A stretch of 64,000 nt of DNA from Euonymus europaeus (Eukaryota; Streptophyta; Magnoliopsida; Celastrales; Celastraceae): contig OY756970.1 in NCBI GenBank assembly GCA_963580455.1, positions 6,386,001-6,450,000 of the forward strand, read 5' to 3'. How positions within the stretch are numbered: position 1 is the stretch's first letter; each line of letters opens with the position of its first letter. This document shows, one piece after another, positions 11,570 through 22,954 of the stretch. The translations under genes were made by a program, and so were the position numbers. The notes under the pieces are model-generated. The model made no database searches. It saw only the letters and a list, made by a program, of their open reading frames with translations, and was not told the DNA's origin.

Positions 11570-14500
11570 GCTCTCTAATTAGTCGATTCCATTCTCTCTG
11601 TCGCCTGGGTTCTGTAAATCGTCTCGTCTTCTGAATTGTCTGTCTCCATGGTATTATGGAATTGCCTCTCTCCAACGACAAGTGTCTGTCTGTCTACTTG
11701 TCTCTGTGAACTCGTCTTTCCAGGTCTGAAATTTTATTTTTAATTTCTGTAATCATCTCTTTCTGTGGAATTTTACTTTAGTTTACAGTGACAACTTTAG
11801 TCACTAGTTAAATACCTAAATTTACTTTATTGCCTTTTAGTAATTGTGTGATGTTCTGATTTTCTTTACATGTTAATTCCCCCAAATATTAATTAATTGT
11901 TTATATTATGAATTTCTTTTTTCAGCACCATTGCTTGTAAACTGTGTGTTGTTTAATACTTTAATTAAATTTTTTTGTCTACTAATGACTTTATGATTAA
12001 TTCTAATATGTTTGATTACTTATTATAGCTTGAATTGTGTGTGTGCTGCAATATATATGTATAATTTAGTACTATTACTGAATTTATCAAATAATTTATG
12101 AATTTTGCTCCACATCTTTAAAGTGTCCGCTTAAAGTGCTCTTTGCGCTTTGAAGCGATGTGATGCCTATATGCTTGAAGTGTGCTTTGCGCATTAACAA
12201 CACTGCTCTATATAGAGGTGATATCATATGATCGTAATTCGTAAATGATTTTTCTTTTGTGACGTCTTCAATCGTAGTCATCTATATAGATCAGGGACTA
12301 CCTTGGTTACCCTTTCCCATTTCTTAATGTTGTTGAGATACAATATATTGTATCATTAGTAGGGCATGTTTCTTCATACTATTTTAATGTAATCTTGTCC
12401 TGGCTGGCTGTCATAGTATAACTTCATCCTGGCTTGGGTGCGGTTGTGGTTGTGGTTATAATTTAAAACACTAAAAACGATATGTGCATATTTGTTCATA
12501 TATCTTTATTTTATATTTTCCAGATTACAAAACATATCAACTTATCAGACAGTTTGAGACTACATGTTAAAATTTTGTAATGCTGCTCAGAACTGAACTG
12601 ATCAATAAGTTCTGCAGATTTTCAGATCTTGCTTGTAGATTAAATTGTTTCTGTAATGTTATATTTTTGTATTAATCTTTATTTTGCTTTCTTTTTATTT
12701 ATATGTAGGGATTGGACTACGCTTTGATGACAGGTGGAGATGTTGCTCCTCTAGGTTCACAAGCTGTAACCAAGATACACCAGTTGTTTGATTGGGCCAA
12801 GAAGTCTAAGAGGGGTTTATTGCTCTTCATTGATGAGGCAGATGCATTTTTGTGCGAGTAAGTAATTCCTACCATTTTCTCTATAATTTTTTTTAATAAC
12901 TACTACATTTTATTTGATTGCTGAAAGATATGTGCCGTAGAAAAACCTGCAAATTCATATCAACTACGTGTAAAATTTAACAGAGTAACAAGGCTCAGTC
13001 AAACCAGGTATACAGATTTTTCTTAATGCGAGAATAATTTTATTGAGGGGCACTTGGAGTACAACCAAGTGAGTAAGAACAAAGTGCAACAGATTCAGAG
13101 AGAGAGAGAGAGAGCACAAAGTTGTATCAAATCTCAGAATTTCGGAAAAGTTACTGCAAGCCCCCTACAACCAAGACCTGGTCATAGAAAGCCAGATATC
13201 GTCAACGTATCCAATTTGGTTTTTCTCCCATCGAAGAGGCTGTCTTCCGACCACACTAGCAAGAAACTGATGATAAGAAAAATGGGCAGAATTTTCTTTG
13301 GAAGATTCAGATGGAAAATTCTGGTTTCAAGCCTTTGTTAAGGCTTGGTTGAGTCCATCAAAACTTGTTCAAGCTCTGCTTGGTGGTTGCTTCCCAAGCT
13401 TACATAAGCTGTGGGGCTCGGCTTGATGATATTGGGGAGCTATAAAAAGTCTTAAAGACTTGTGATTATAAGCAAAGTTAGCAGGATTTTTTAGTCAAAT
13501 ATTAGAAGGTACTTTATAAGGATAACATGTTAAACACGTTCCCACTACACCCTTATTTATGTAAAATCAAAACAAAATCCTATTCAAAATAGAAATTCTA
13601 ATTGAACTAAATCCTATTCAAAATAAAAATATTTGTTTATAATTAAACAAATCCTATTTGAAGTAGAAATCCTAAATTGTTATCCCTTGGTCAAACCTAG
13701 AGTCACATGTTCATTTTATCGAAACAACCCCTCTATACATTATGTTCGGGTAAGGTCTACGTACATCTTGCATATACCCGACCTAGCTCACTGCAAAAGC
13801 CTTGTGCACGAAGGTTGTTTATCGAATAGGTGCTCATGTGGCCTAATGATAGAGTTGTAGGTGTGCAATCAAGATTTCAAGCGTTCAATTTCTAGAAATA
13901 GTCTCACGACATTATTATGGTGGGGTAGGATTGCATAAGTCATGCTTGTCCCCGACCCTGTCCATGGTGGGAGCTTTGTATTTGAGAGTTGTTTACCTTT
14001 TTTACTTTATAAGGATATCAACAAATTTTGTTTGGATTAGTTTCCATGGTTATCATATGAATCATTTACAAAAGTTTAAATACGCGAAAGCGCTACACAA
14101 GGCGTTTTTGGTGATGCGAGGCCAGGCATACGCCTCAATGCGTTGAGGCGTAAGCCATTTGTAACAAATTTTTAGATAATACAAAACAATTAAATATAAT
14201 TAATACAAGTGCGAATATAATGAAAATAAATCTATGGTATTAAAATAGTAATATGAGAAGTCCAATTGATTAAAATGCAAGATTAGTAGCCCAAGAAAGC
14301 AGGCCCAAGGTCAAATAGCACAAAAGACTTCAAGCGCAACCCACAGAGGCACAGAAGAATCCCTTCAACTGTTGAAGTAGAACATTGAAACTTCTAGGGC
14401 TTCCAGTTCTCAAAGGATCCCTTGATTCCCTTCAAATTCTTCTTTTCCCTCTTGTCTCCACTATGTCTATTTCTCTTCTTCTCCGTCCAATTGGTGTGCT

Positions 14501-15899
14501 TGTGTACCACGATGCCACTATTCATCGCCTCATCGGAATTCTTCATCTCCGATAAAGAGCTCTTGCTGCTGTCCTGCGATGCAAGGAGGCATATGCCTCC
14601 GACTTCTCACACATATGCTTCGTATGGCTCCCAGGGACATTCGCCTACTAGTATATGCCTTAGTGAAACTTCTATGCGCCTTACCTTGAGGCTTGCCTGA
14701 CGCGTGCTTTTTAAAACTTTGATCCTTTGTGATGACATTCATAATACCTTTTTGCCGTACGAACCTTTGTACATAACTAAATGCACATTCCTAACAAAAT
14801 ATTGTTTCATCCCATGCCCTTTGAATGGAGGAATTTCTACTTTCATCCAAATAAGTATAAAAAACCACACACATGATACTAAGCATGCCTGGCTCATAAG
14901 TGTTGTAAAATTTAGCTTTGTTTGACCAAGAAGGACTACAGAAAAAGTGAAACCTGTATTTTATGGTCCTCGTTTATTATGCTGGATTTGGGTTTTGTTG
15001 TGCTTCCACATGAATCACCAACTTTAGTTTGGGATGGGCAGGAGTTGGGTGGAGATTAAATTATTGAACGGCACTTCTTATTTGAATAAATATGTACATA
15101 GAAATAAAAATACTTTTGGTGGTTGCATAATCAGTGACTTCTTTCAAAGTTTCTGAAGTATTTTCAATATGGAGTTTTGATTTTTGTCGGTTCTATTTCC
15201 TCTGCAATTAATCATTTACTTTCATATGCGTTGCACTGTTTTACTCGGCCCTTCTTCATTAATTATGTTGGCTGTTTGGACAATATATTAATCACATGTT
15301 TGAAATATTATTCCGTATTGCAAGAAACTCAGTCTTAAAATGAAAATGTTTTGAGACACCTTTTGACTTGCCAAACAATATGCAGGCGGAACAAAACCTA
15401 TATGAGTGAAGCTCAAAGAAGCGCACTCAATGCACTTCTTTTCCGCACAGGTGACCAATCAAAGGATATAGTCCTTGCTTTAGCCACAAATCGTCCTGGT
15501 GATCTGGATTCAGCAGTGGCGGATCGTATTGATGAAGTCCTAGAGTTTCCTCTCCCTGGACAAGAGGAGCGCTTCAAACTGCTGAAGCTCTATTTGGACA
15601 AGTACATAGCACAGGCTGGATCAGGAAAATCTGGCTTGTTCCAGCGTTTGTTCAAAAGAAACCAACAGAAGATAGAGATCAAAGGATTGACTGATGAACT
15701 CTTGATGGAAGCCGCGGCTAGGACAGAGGGATTCTCAGGGAGGGAAATAGCAAAATTAATGGCTAGTGTTCAAGCTGCTGTTTACGGGAGTGAGAATTGT
15801 GTGCTTGATGCAAGTTTATTCCGCGAAGTGGTTGATTATAAAGTTGCAGAGCATCAACAGAGAAAGAAACTGGGAGTTGCAGCTGGAGGTAGTAACTGA
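7039..15899 (+). CDS. ATAD3: ATAD3-family mitochondrial AAA+ ATPase, 8 exons
   Basis: Exons: 7039-7377, 8074-8169, 8729-8839, 8929-9238, 9679-9769, 10430-10763, 12709-12857, 15386-15899. They join in frame to 1944 nt, 647 aa plus stop, a normal length for plant ATAD3. Residues 1-113 are Ser/Pro-rich; about 114-275 form the coiled coil typical of ATAD3; 298-313 are a hydrophobic membrane segment; the AAA+ domain follows with Walker A GPPGTGKT at 410-417, Walker B ending D469-E470, sensor Asn512 and a candidate arginine finger at Arg524. In the family, ATAD3 spans the inner mitochondrial membrane and supports nucleoid and membrane organisation; exact plant roles are less settled. All key residues are present and there is no internal stop, so the gene looks functional. 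All introns are GT-AG except intron 3, which is GC-AG. Introns 6 (1945 bp) and 7 (2528 bp) are enlarged by insertions. Confidence 0.95.
8840..8928 (+). other. ATAD3: GC-AG intron 3 of ATAD3 (89 nt)
   Basis: The donor reads CAG/GCATGT and the acceptor TTGCAG. Using it joins exon 3 (37 codons) to exon 4 exactly in the coiled coil. The nearest GT, four bases downstream at 8844, combined with a later AG at 8931-8932 would keep the frame but creates an immediate TAA stop. The GC donor is therefore preferred. Confidence 0.8.
11207..12205. mobile_element. Non-autonomous hAT-type transposon in ATAD3 intron 6
   Basis: A 999-bp insertion bounded by a perfect 8-bp target-site duplication, CTCTATAT (11199-11206 and 12206-12213). 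Its ends are imperfect inverted repeats: CAATGTTGTCAAAAGC on the left, and CAGTGTTGTTAATGCGC as the reverse complement of the right end. Eight-bp duplications and CA(G)TG-type ends are hallmarks of hAT elements. The subterminal parts are rich in GCG/AAGC words. There is no transposase frame, so the element is non-autonomous. It accounts for half of intron 6. Confidence 0.85.
11526..11566. repeat. (TC)n microsatellite inside the hAT insertion
   Basis: An uninterrupted 41-bp TC/CT run, preceded by two tandem copies of a 21-22 bp CT-rich unit (11477-11520). It lies within the intron 6 hAT element. Confidence 0.95.
13525..14002 (+). mobile_element. SINE-like composite insertion in ATAD3 intron 7
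   Basis: A 478-bp segment lies between perfect 15-bp direct repeats, TACTTTATAAGGATA (13510-13524 and 14003-14017). It ends in a short T-run. Positions 13828-14002 resemble a plant tRNA-derived SINE of the Au type: a GTGGCCTAATG A-box-like start, a B-box-like stretch near 13874-13892, and a 3' part with GGGTAGGATTGC and the CCCCGACCCTG block. Positions 13746-13815 resemble a second copy of that 3' part (GGGTAAGGTCTACG). The first 200 bp are AT-rich and unrecognised. The long duplication supports insertion by LINE-type target-primed reverse transcription. Confidence 0.6.
14069..14721. mobile_element. Possible degenerate hAT-type element in ATAD3 intron 7
   Basis: The ends are imperfect inverted repeats: CAAAAGTTTAAATACGCG at the left, and CAAAGTTTTAAAAAGCACGC as the reverse complement of the right end. 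The flanking octamers ATCATTTA (14061-14068) and ATCCTTTG (14722-14729) match at 6 of 8 positions, compatible with an aged 8-bp duplication. Like the intron 6 element it has subterminal GAGGCG/GCGCC words and no transposase frame. Confidence 0.5.
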
Positions 15900-16207
15900 T
15901 GAGTAATTAATGTACACACTTTTTTTAGGCTTTGGGCTTCATGTTGTTATCATTCTTTCCCCCTATTTACTGGTGGGGATTTTGGCATTGCTAATATTAG
16001 GGTGATCAGATTTTAGTGTTCAGTATTGGTGGTCACTGATGCCCGTGGTTATATCGATAGATTACTTTGATATTGTCATTATGGGCTAGTTCTGTTCTGT
16101 TTGTTTTTCTTTTTATGATGTGTTTGATAGCAAAATAATAAATAGGAGTACAATACATTACGAAGGTAATTAGTACTCATTTATTTTCATGGGTAATCAT
16201 TACACCC

Positions 16208-16269
16208 CTATCAAATACATATTTATATGTAATATCTTCTATCAAATACATATTTATATGTAATATCTT
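16208..16269. repeat. Two tandem copies of a 31-bp unit
   Basis: The unit starting CTATCAAATACATATTTA occurs at 16208 and again at 16239. The word CTATCAAATACA also faces an inverted GTGTTTGATAG at about 16121, so the segment may be the edge of a small foldback element. Confidence 0.8.
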
Positions 16270-17117
16270 CGATAGAAGTCGGAAAAATCTAAATAAGGTT
16301 TTTTTTGGGGGAAAAATCGATGCTTCATCGAAGGTGATTTAGGTGTAGGAGATGTTCTTTTCAAAAGCTTGTACTTTGAAGATCCATATTTTTTATTTGA
16401 TTGACCATACTCTCAACTTTGAAAATGGAAGAATCCATGTGCAATGCTAATTTGCGATGGTAAAAGTTGACATAGCGATGATGCTTCTAAGCGGAGTTCC
16501 TCTCTCTTTATCATTTTATCAAATAAGTCCTCATCTCTGGGATTTGCATCCGGAATTCTTTTGTGCATTTTCAGCGACAATAACGACAGATCTGCAGAGT
16601 TTCCTACAATATCATTTCAGATCCGACAATGGGTAATGGGGATGTTGTGGTTGTGGGATTTTCGGCCAACTACTCTTTTTTTTTTCTCCGACTTGCAGCT
16701 CCATGATCATTAACAAAGGTCATGTTTTGCAAAGTTTTTCTTTAAAACATAAACAGAAATGAAAATGCTAAGAGGTTGTTTGCTTTGCATTTTGAGCCCA
16801 TTTTGAGTTTTTAGTTTTGACCAAAACTCAAAACTCGTTTCGTTTTCAGAAATACATTTTTGAAAGTGTGTACTTCTAAATATTTATAGTGCATGGGAGT
16901 CATGATTTTGATCTTTCAAATTTGAAAATGGAGCCATGTCTATGGTGACTGTCACATGTGATATGAATGTTTTCGGTATATTTTTTTTGGGATATCTAGC
17001 GCTTCCGAAACAGAACATGAAAAACAGATAACGAACCAAATAGACCCTTTAATATTTTCACTAGACCATACTAGTAATATTTTTCTTGGAAAATGTTACG
17101 ACACAATTTTTTATATA

Positions 17118-17734
17118 CCAACTTAATTCAAAGTTTACATGGCATGCCATGTTGGAAAAGAGTTTTGAAAAATAAAAAATCTTTTTTATTTTTCATTTAA
17201 TAAATTATAAATGAAGTGTTCCTCTTCTTCTTTTTTACATTTTTTTCTTTTAATTTATTTTAAAAATTAAAAATTTTGTGATACTTAATTTTGTACTTAT
17301 AACTATTTTTGATTATAAGTACAAAATTATACTAATTTATTATTAGTAGTGAATCCAAAATATATGGTCAATTTATGATAAAATTTCATTATCAATATAA
17401 ATTAAAACATATATATCCCTGATAAAAATAATATACTTGACAAAATGAACTCTGTAATATATTGTTTTATGTATTCACAATGAAATTACATTATTTTCAA
17501 AAATATTATAAATAAACACCGAAACTTACATTGTTCACATATCAATACAAAAAAAAAAAAAATTAAGAATGACTAAATAAAATCTATCAATAATGGATCT
17601 TTTGGATTCGTTTAAGAAAGAAGAAAAAAAACTGTGCAATGAGTTTTTCAAATGATATTTTTATTTTTTAAAATTTTGATATTTTCATGTCATATATTTA
17701 TAAAGCATGCCATGTAAAGTTGAGTTAATATTGG
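17118..17734. repeat. Inverted-repeat pair bounding an AT-rich segment
   Basis: The arms are 17118-17146 and 17706-17734. Their innermost 13 bp, TTTACATGGCATG, match perfectly in inverted orientation and the outer parts match loosely (both start CCAA). The interior is very AT-rich without a reading frame. This could be an old foldback transposon; no target-site duplication was found. Confidence 0.4.
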
Positions 17735-18260
17735 ACTACAAATACTTGAGCTATTTAGCGCCACTCATATTTCTTAGACTTTCTTGTCTTCTACACCTCT
17801 TTTTTACCCTTGCCACAACAATAGGTAACTCTTATCACACGATTCATAGATACCTTTTTACATAGCCCGACACCTAATATATGAGCTCTTGCCCACACAT
17901 TCACATGTCTCTAATACTAATTGTGACAGACTGACGCACTTATATTGGAAGGGGCTAATAGAATATGTAATTATTCAAAGATTGTCCATGTTTCATTTCG
18001 GTGACCCAAAGATTAAACGTTTCAATTTAATCACTAAAGTTTTGAATTTGTATCGGTTTGATTAATTGGTCAAACTTTGCCAAATCCGGGCTGCAAAAAT
18101 GAAGACATGACAGTTTGACCATGGCATGACTTGTCCACGTGTAAAATAAAATAAATAATTTTTTTTAAAAAAGTTAAAAGCTGGACAAATCATTGAATGT
18201 TACATGTTCTTTCTTCTTCACCAAATTTATCCCTCAAACAAAACTTTGGCCACCATTGGG

Positions 18261-18795
18261 TTGCCAAAGAAAGAGAGGCGGTGCAAAAATGGTTGAGCAA
18301 AGAAGAAGAACAAGCCTGCAATTAATGCTTGAAATAGAGAGATTCTATGATTGCAAGGTGTAGAGTGATGGTGACTAGTAAGGGAAGAAGACAGAACGAA
18401 AGGGAAGGTTGCGAGGTTTCCTTAATTGTTTGGTCTTTTTTTTTTGGTTTGGCTGATTTTATGGCGACTCTGTAAATTGTAGATTCTTACCATTCATCTG
18501 AATTGTTTTTTTCTCAAGCTTTGTGGGTTTGCTTTTGTTACCATTCTTTGTTTCAACTCTTAATACTATGTCATTTTACCTAGGACGGTGGGAATGAAGG
18601 GTTGGATTAGCAGGAGAAATATCAATGTATCTCAATCATTGATGTTTAATTATTTCCTAGATTTAAGGTGTCAAAGGGGAAAAGAGAAGTATTGATGATT
18701 TTGCTGAGAACTTGCTTCCACCTCTCTGGAATTCTCCTCTCTTCTTCCCCCTCAGTTCTTCTAGTTCTTGTATTCTTGATCTCAAGATTCTATCC
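18261..18795. other. Interior of the long-inverted-repeat element, left part
   Basis: About 535 bp with no gene, RNA or repeat that I recognise. It lies between the left inverted arm and the copia C1 insertion; its continuation is 23152-23752 (apart from the SINE). Confidence 0.5.
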
Positions 18796-18987
18796 AGATA
18801 AACTTTATATTGAAGAAGAAGATACAACCAGAATATATCTTTGATAAAGAAGAACCAGAGTACATTAACGGCGCTAAAGGATACAACACATATATAGTGG
18901 GGTTACAAGGCAGAACCCTACATTACAGTAAAGTACACGTGTCTTCTAGACTTTTCTACTACATACTAAGACTCAGTGGTCCCAATA
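18796..18987 (-). repeat. 3' LTR of copia C1
   Basis: 192 bp, matching 22955-23146 except at three positions. On the element strand it begins TATTGGG and ends TTATCT rather than the usual TG...CA. It is preceded by the purine tract TTTGAGAGGGCA (18988-18999). Confidence 0.93.
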
Positions 18988-18994
18988 TGCCCTC

Positions 18995-21911
18995 TCAAAC
19001 TGGAGGTGGCAAAGGGACTGCAAGCCACTCCAAGTTTGGAGACCAGGAAACAAGCTTATCACCAAGAAAAATACAATGACCTCCTATAGACCGTCTGTGC
19101 TCAGGATTAGAAGCCCAACCTGCATTAGAAAAGCCAACAAGAGGCAGTCTCTCACAATACCTGATATGCAACCCCATGTTTTGGGTTCCTTTGAGATATC
19201 GCAAGATTCGTTTGACTCCTTGCCAATGTGTATTAGTGTGCTTCTGCAGAAGCTGACTTAACACATTCACAATGTATGCAATGTCAGGTCTTGTGTGAGT
19301 TAAATACTGCAAAGCTCCAACGATGCTCCTATACAGTGTAGGATTCTCTAGGAGATCTTTAGGATCATTAACAAATTCTTTGTTAACAATTGCAGGAGTA
19401 GGACATGGCTCGATATGTTCAAGCCCAGCTCGGTGGAGTATCTCAGCAATGTATTTAGATTGAGTCAAATATATTCTAGTAGCATCCCCATGGACTTCAA
19501 CACCCAAGAAATAATGAAGTGCCCCTAAATCTTTTAATGCAAAAAGATTATTTAATTTATCAATGAAGGATTGTAAGAAAATAGGGTCACTACCAGTGAC
19601 TAAAATATCATCAACATAAATTAAGATAAATATCACCCTATCATGGTCCTTCAAGAAAAATAAGGATGTATCACTCTTAGCATTCTTAAAATTCCAGCTA
19701 AGAAGAGTTGAACGAAGTTTATCATACTAGGCACGAGGCGCTTGTTTAAGACCATAGAGAGCTCTATGGAGTTTGCACACATGATGAGGTCTGTTTGGGT
19801 CAATAAAGCCTTATGGCTGGGTCATATAGAGCTCTTCTTGAATATGTCCATTTAAGAATGCATTGTTAACATCCAACTGTCGAACAACCCAATTATGAGA
19901 GACAGCAATAGTAAGAATAATGCAAATTGTGGATGGTTTTACCATAGGGCTGAACGTCTCTGTGTAGTCAATCCCAGGAGTTTGATGAAACCCCTTGGCA
20001 ACTAATCGTGCTTTGCATCGCTGAAAAGTCCCATCTGCATTGAGTTTGGTTTTAAACACCCATTTATTGCCAATAACATTATAAGCCGGTGAAGATGGAA
20101 CAAGTGTCCATGTATTATTTCTAGCTAGTGCTTGCAATTCTTCACGCATGGCCCCTGACCATAACTCAGACTGAAGTTCTTCATGCACATTTTTGGGCTC
20201 TTGAGGGCATGACATAAGCTTGGCAGTATAAAGTTGGAAGTCAGAGGATAATTTTTTGGGTTTATGAATACCTGCCTTAGCACGAGTTTGCATGGGATGA
20301 AGGGATTGATCATGAGGTTTAGCTACACTCTCTGGAGCATTGAGAGATACGTCAACATGAGATTGCATGGGATGGATAGAGTGATCATGAGACTCAGCTG
20401 CACTTTCTGGAGCATTAGGAGAGACATTAGGTGGATGCTGGAACTCATTATGGGGCACCTCATGTTGGGAGCTTGGAGCAGCTGGAGGGAAAGGACTTGA
20501 GAAATCATCTGATGATTGTAAGTGAGGAATAACAAGCGGGCTAGATACTGCAGGCAAAGGACTTGAAGGATAGGTTGTACTTCCGGGAAAACCATGCTTA
20601 AAAAGAAATTCTGTTTCATTGAATATGACATGGCGAGAGATATATAATCTGCCAGTTGGATCAAGACACTTAAATCCTTTATGGAATTCACTATACCCAA
20701 GGAACACACCCTTAATAGAATGAAATTGAAATTTATGTTTTTGATATGGTCTAAGACAAGGAAAACAGGCATACCCAAAAACTCTTAAAGACTTATAATC
20801 AGGAGTTTTTGCTAGAAGAGTATAGAGAGGTGTTTGACCATCAAGAACTGAAGTGGGTAATCGATTGATAAGGAAAGTAGCCGTTTGGAAAGCATCCCAC
20901 CAAAATTTAAGTGGTAAAGAGGCTTGAGCAAGAAGAGTGAGTCCAGTTTCAGTGATATGACGATGTTTGCGCTCAGCTTTCCCATTTTGAGCAGATGTGT
21001 GTGGACAAGAATGTCTAAACTCAATGCCATGTTTGACCACAAATTCTTGGAAGGCTTTATACTCACCCCCATGTCAGATTGCAAACATTTAATATTTCTA
21101 TCAAACTGCTTTTCAACAAGAGTTTTGAACTGCTGGAAAACATTGAAGGCTTCCGATTTAAATTTTAACGGAAAAATCCAGGTGTATCTATTGAAATCAT
21201 CGACAAAATGAATGTAGTATCGATATCCTAATGTAGAAGCAACTGGGGCTGGTCTCCATAGGTTTGTATGAACTAAATCAAGAGCATGTGTGGCACGAGA
21301 AGAAGATAGACTATAGGATAATCGATGAGACTTACCATATTGGCATGCATCACAAAAAGATAAACTAGAGTCAACAAGTTTTTCATTGCAATGTACTAAG
21401 ATTTGAGACAAGACCTTACTAGAGGGATGGCCAAGACGTCTATGCCAAACCTCTTTGGAGAACAAAATACAAGACTCAGTAGGACTATAACGAGAAGTTT
21501 CAACATTACATATGAATCCTTTGGAGAGAGCTGAAGAAGTGCAATTCACTGAAAAATTGAGCTGGTGCAACCCATCTCTAGGTCTCCCTTGCAGCAACAC
21601 TTGGCCCGTCTGCTTGTCCTTCACAAAACAACCAAAAGAGTGAAACTCAACATAAACATTATTATGACGAGTCAATTGTGAGATGCTAATTAAATTCTTG
21701 GTAATAGATGGAACATGGAGAATATTATGAAGATGCAGAGGTTTGGATGTAATTAAAGTTGTACTATCCGTGTGCTCTACATTAAGTCGTGTACCATTAG
21801 CAACAACAAGAGAGTTTTTACCATGACATTCCTCCTTCTGAGTGAGATTATTGGAATCATGAGTGACATGAGAACTTGCTCCTGTATTTGCATACCAAGC
21901 AGAGTCAGTAA
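18995..21911 (-). pseudogene. Copia C1 pol pseudogene: protease, integrase, RT, RNase H
   Basis: Protease near 21890 reads NTGASSH where copia has DTGASSH, so the catalytic Asp is changed. The integrase zinc region (HRRLGHPS, then CDACQYGK) lies about 21430-21330. The integrase core continues to about 20900 with a frameshift near 21040. RT runs about 20200-19400 and keeps YVDDILV near 19610, but stops interrupt it at about 19811 and 19727. RNase H shows SNAGWAS in place of SDADWAG and ends abruptly at 18995 against the purine tract, lacking its C-terminal part. Inactive. Confidence 0.85.
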
Positions 21912-22930
21912 TTATCTTTGGGGAAGCAACAACAGCCGCAGGAGGAGGACTTTGTGATTAGACTGAGTGCCAATATAGTGCCAACAGGAGGAGGCTATAT
22001 GACCGGGTTTACCACAGATTTGGCAAACAACACGAGTTCCTCTGCCCCCTCTTGATCGTCCTCGTCCTCTGAAAGAAGTACCCCGATTTCCAGAGCTAGA
22101 GTGATTGGGGTTCAAATTTCCGCCTGACAAATGCTTTCCACGTCCTCGATTTCCTCGTTGGTTACGACCAACAAAATTGGCAGTTGAGTGACCGAGTGTC
22201 ATTCCAGCTAGGTTGCCATTCAACTGATCAAGGCGCCGTTCATAACTCAGTAATATGGACTGTAATTCCAGCCAACTGACTTCTTCCTTTTCACTAATTT
22301 GACACACTATAGGATTGTATTCCATGGAATCAAGACCTGCTAAGACCTGAGACACTAAATCACTTGTGTCGACAGGTGCTCCGGCAAGAGCAAGATTATT
22401 CGCTGTTTTCTTCACAGCTTTCAAGTAGTCACTCATACTCATTCCATTCTTCTGAAGGCTACGGAATTCCTTTTTGAGAAACACAACATTGGACCGAGAA
22501 CGGGCTCAGATAGAGTCTGAAGAGCTTCCCACAGCTCTTTAGAGGTCTCTATACCAACAACTTCTGAAGCAACTTCCAAGTCTATGGAGTTGTAAAGCCA
22601 GCCAAGTAGATTTTGGTCCTGGGCAACCCATTTTTCATATTTTGGATTATCTTGAACAACAGCATCTTTGGAGCCTTCGACACCTGTGGGGATTGTTGCA
22701 AGTGGCCGTGGTGTTGAGCCAGTGATAAATCCCTCTAACCTATGTCCTCGAATGACAGGAAGAACAAAACTTTTCCATAAAAGGTAGTTGTGATAGTTCA
22801 GCTTATGAGAGCAAAACGAACCCAGGGCATTGCCAGTGCTAGAAACACTAGTAGAGGCTCCTAGATTGAGAGGAATGATAGTGGAGAAGGCCGAAATCGA
22901 TGTGGTTGGAGTTGTAGTTGCATCAGCCAT
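21912..22930 (-). pseudogene. Copia C1 gag pseudogene
   Basis: It starts with ATG at 22930, 24 nt from the LTR edge. A capsid-like region continues to about 22439, where a frameshift moves the protein to the next frame (22484-21912). An Arg/Gly-rich stretch and one CCHC zinc knuckle (CQICGKPGHIASSC, about 22030-21985) end it. The knuckle is intact. Gag would form the virus-like particle; here the frameshift splits it. Confidence 0.85.
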
Positions 22931-22940
22931 GATGGATCAA

Positions 22941-22954
22941 GGGCTTCGATACCA
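22941..22954 (-). other. Primer-binding site of copia C1
   Basis: On the minus strand TGGTATCGAAGCCC directly follows the 5' LTR. It resembles the initiator-Met tRNA complement (TGGTATCAGAGC) with two changes. Confidence 0.75.

Larger units (their letters stand above)
15900..17951. other. Intergenic DNA downstream of ATAD3
   Basis: AT-rich and without a supported gene. It begins with the ATAD3 3' UTR; AATAATAAATA near 16135 is a possible polyadenylation signal. It contains a 31-bp tandem duplication (16208-16269) and a diverged inverted-repeat pair (17118-17734), listed separately. Confidence 0.7.

Noticed and set aside
13054..13341. Open frame in ATAD3 intron 7
   Set aside because: No recognisable domain; probably a decayed repeat. 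The ATAD3 frame bypasses it.
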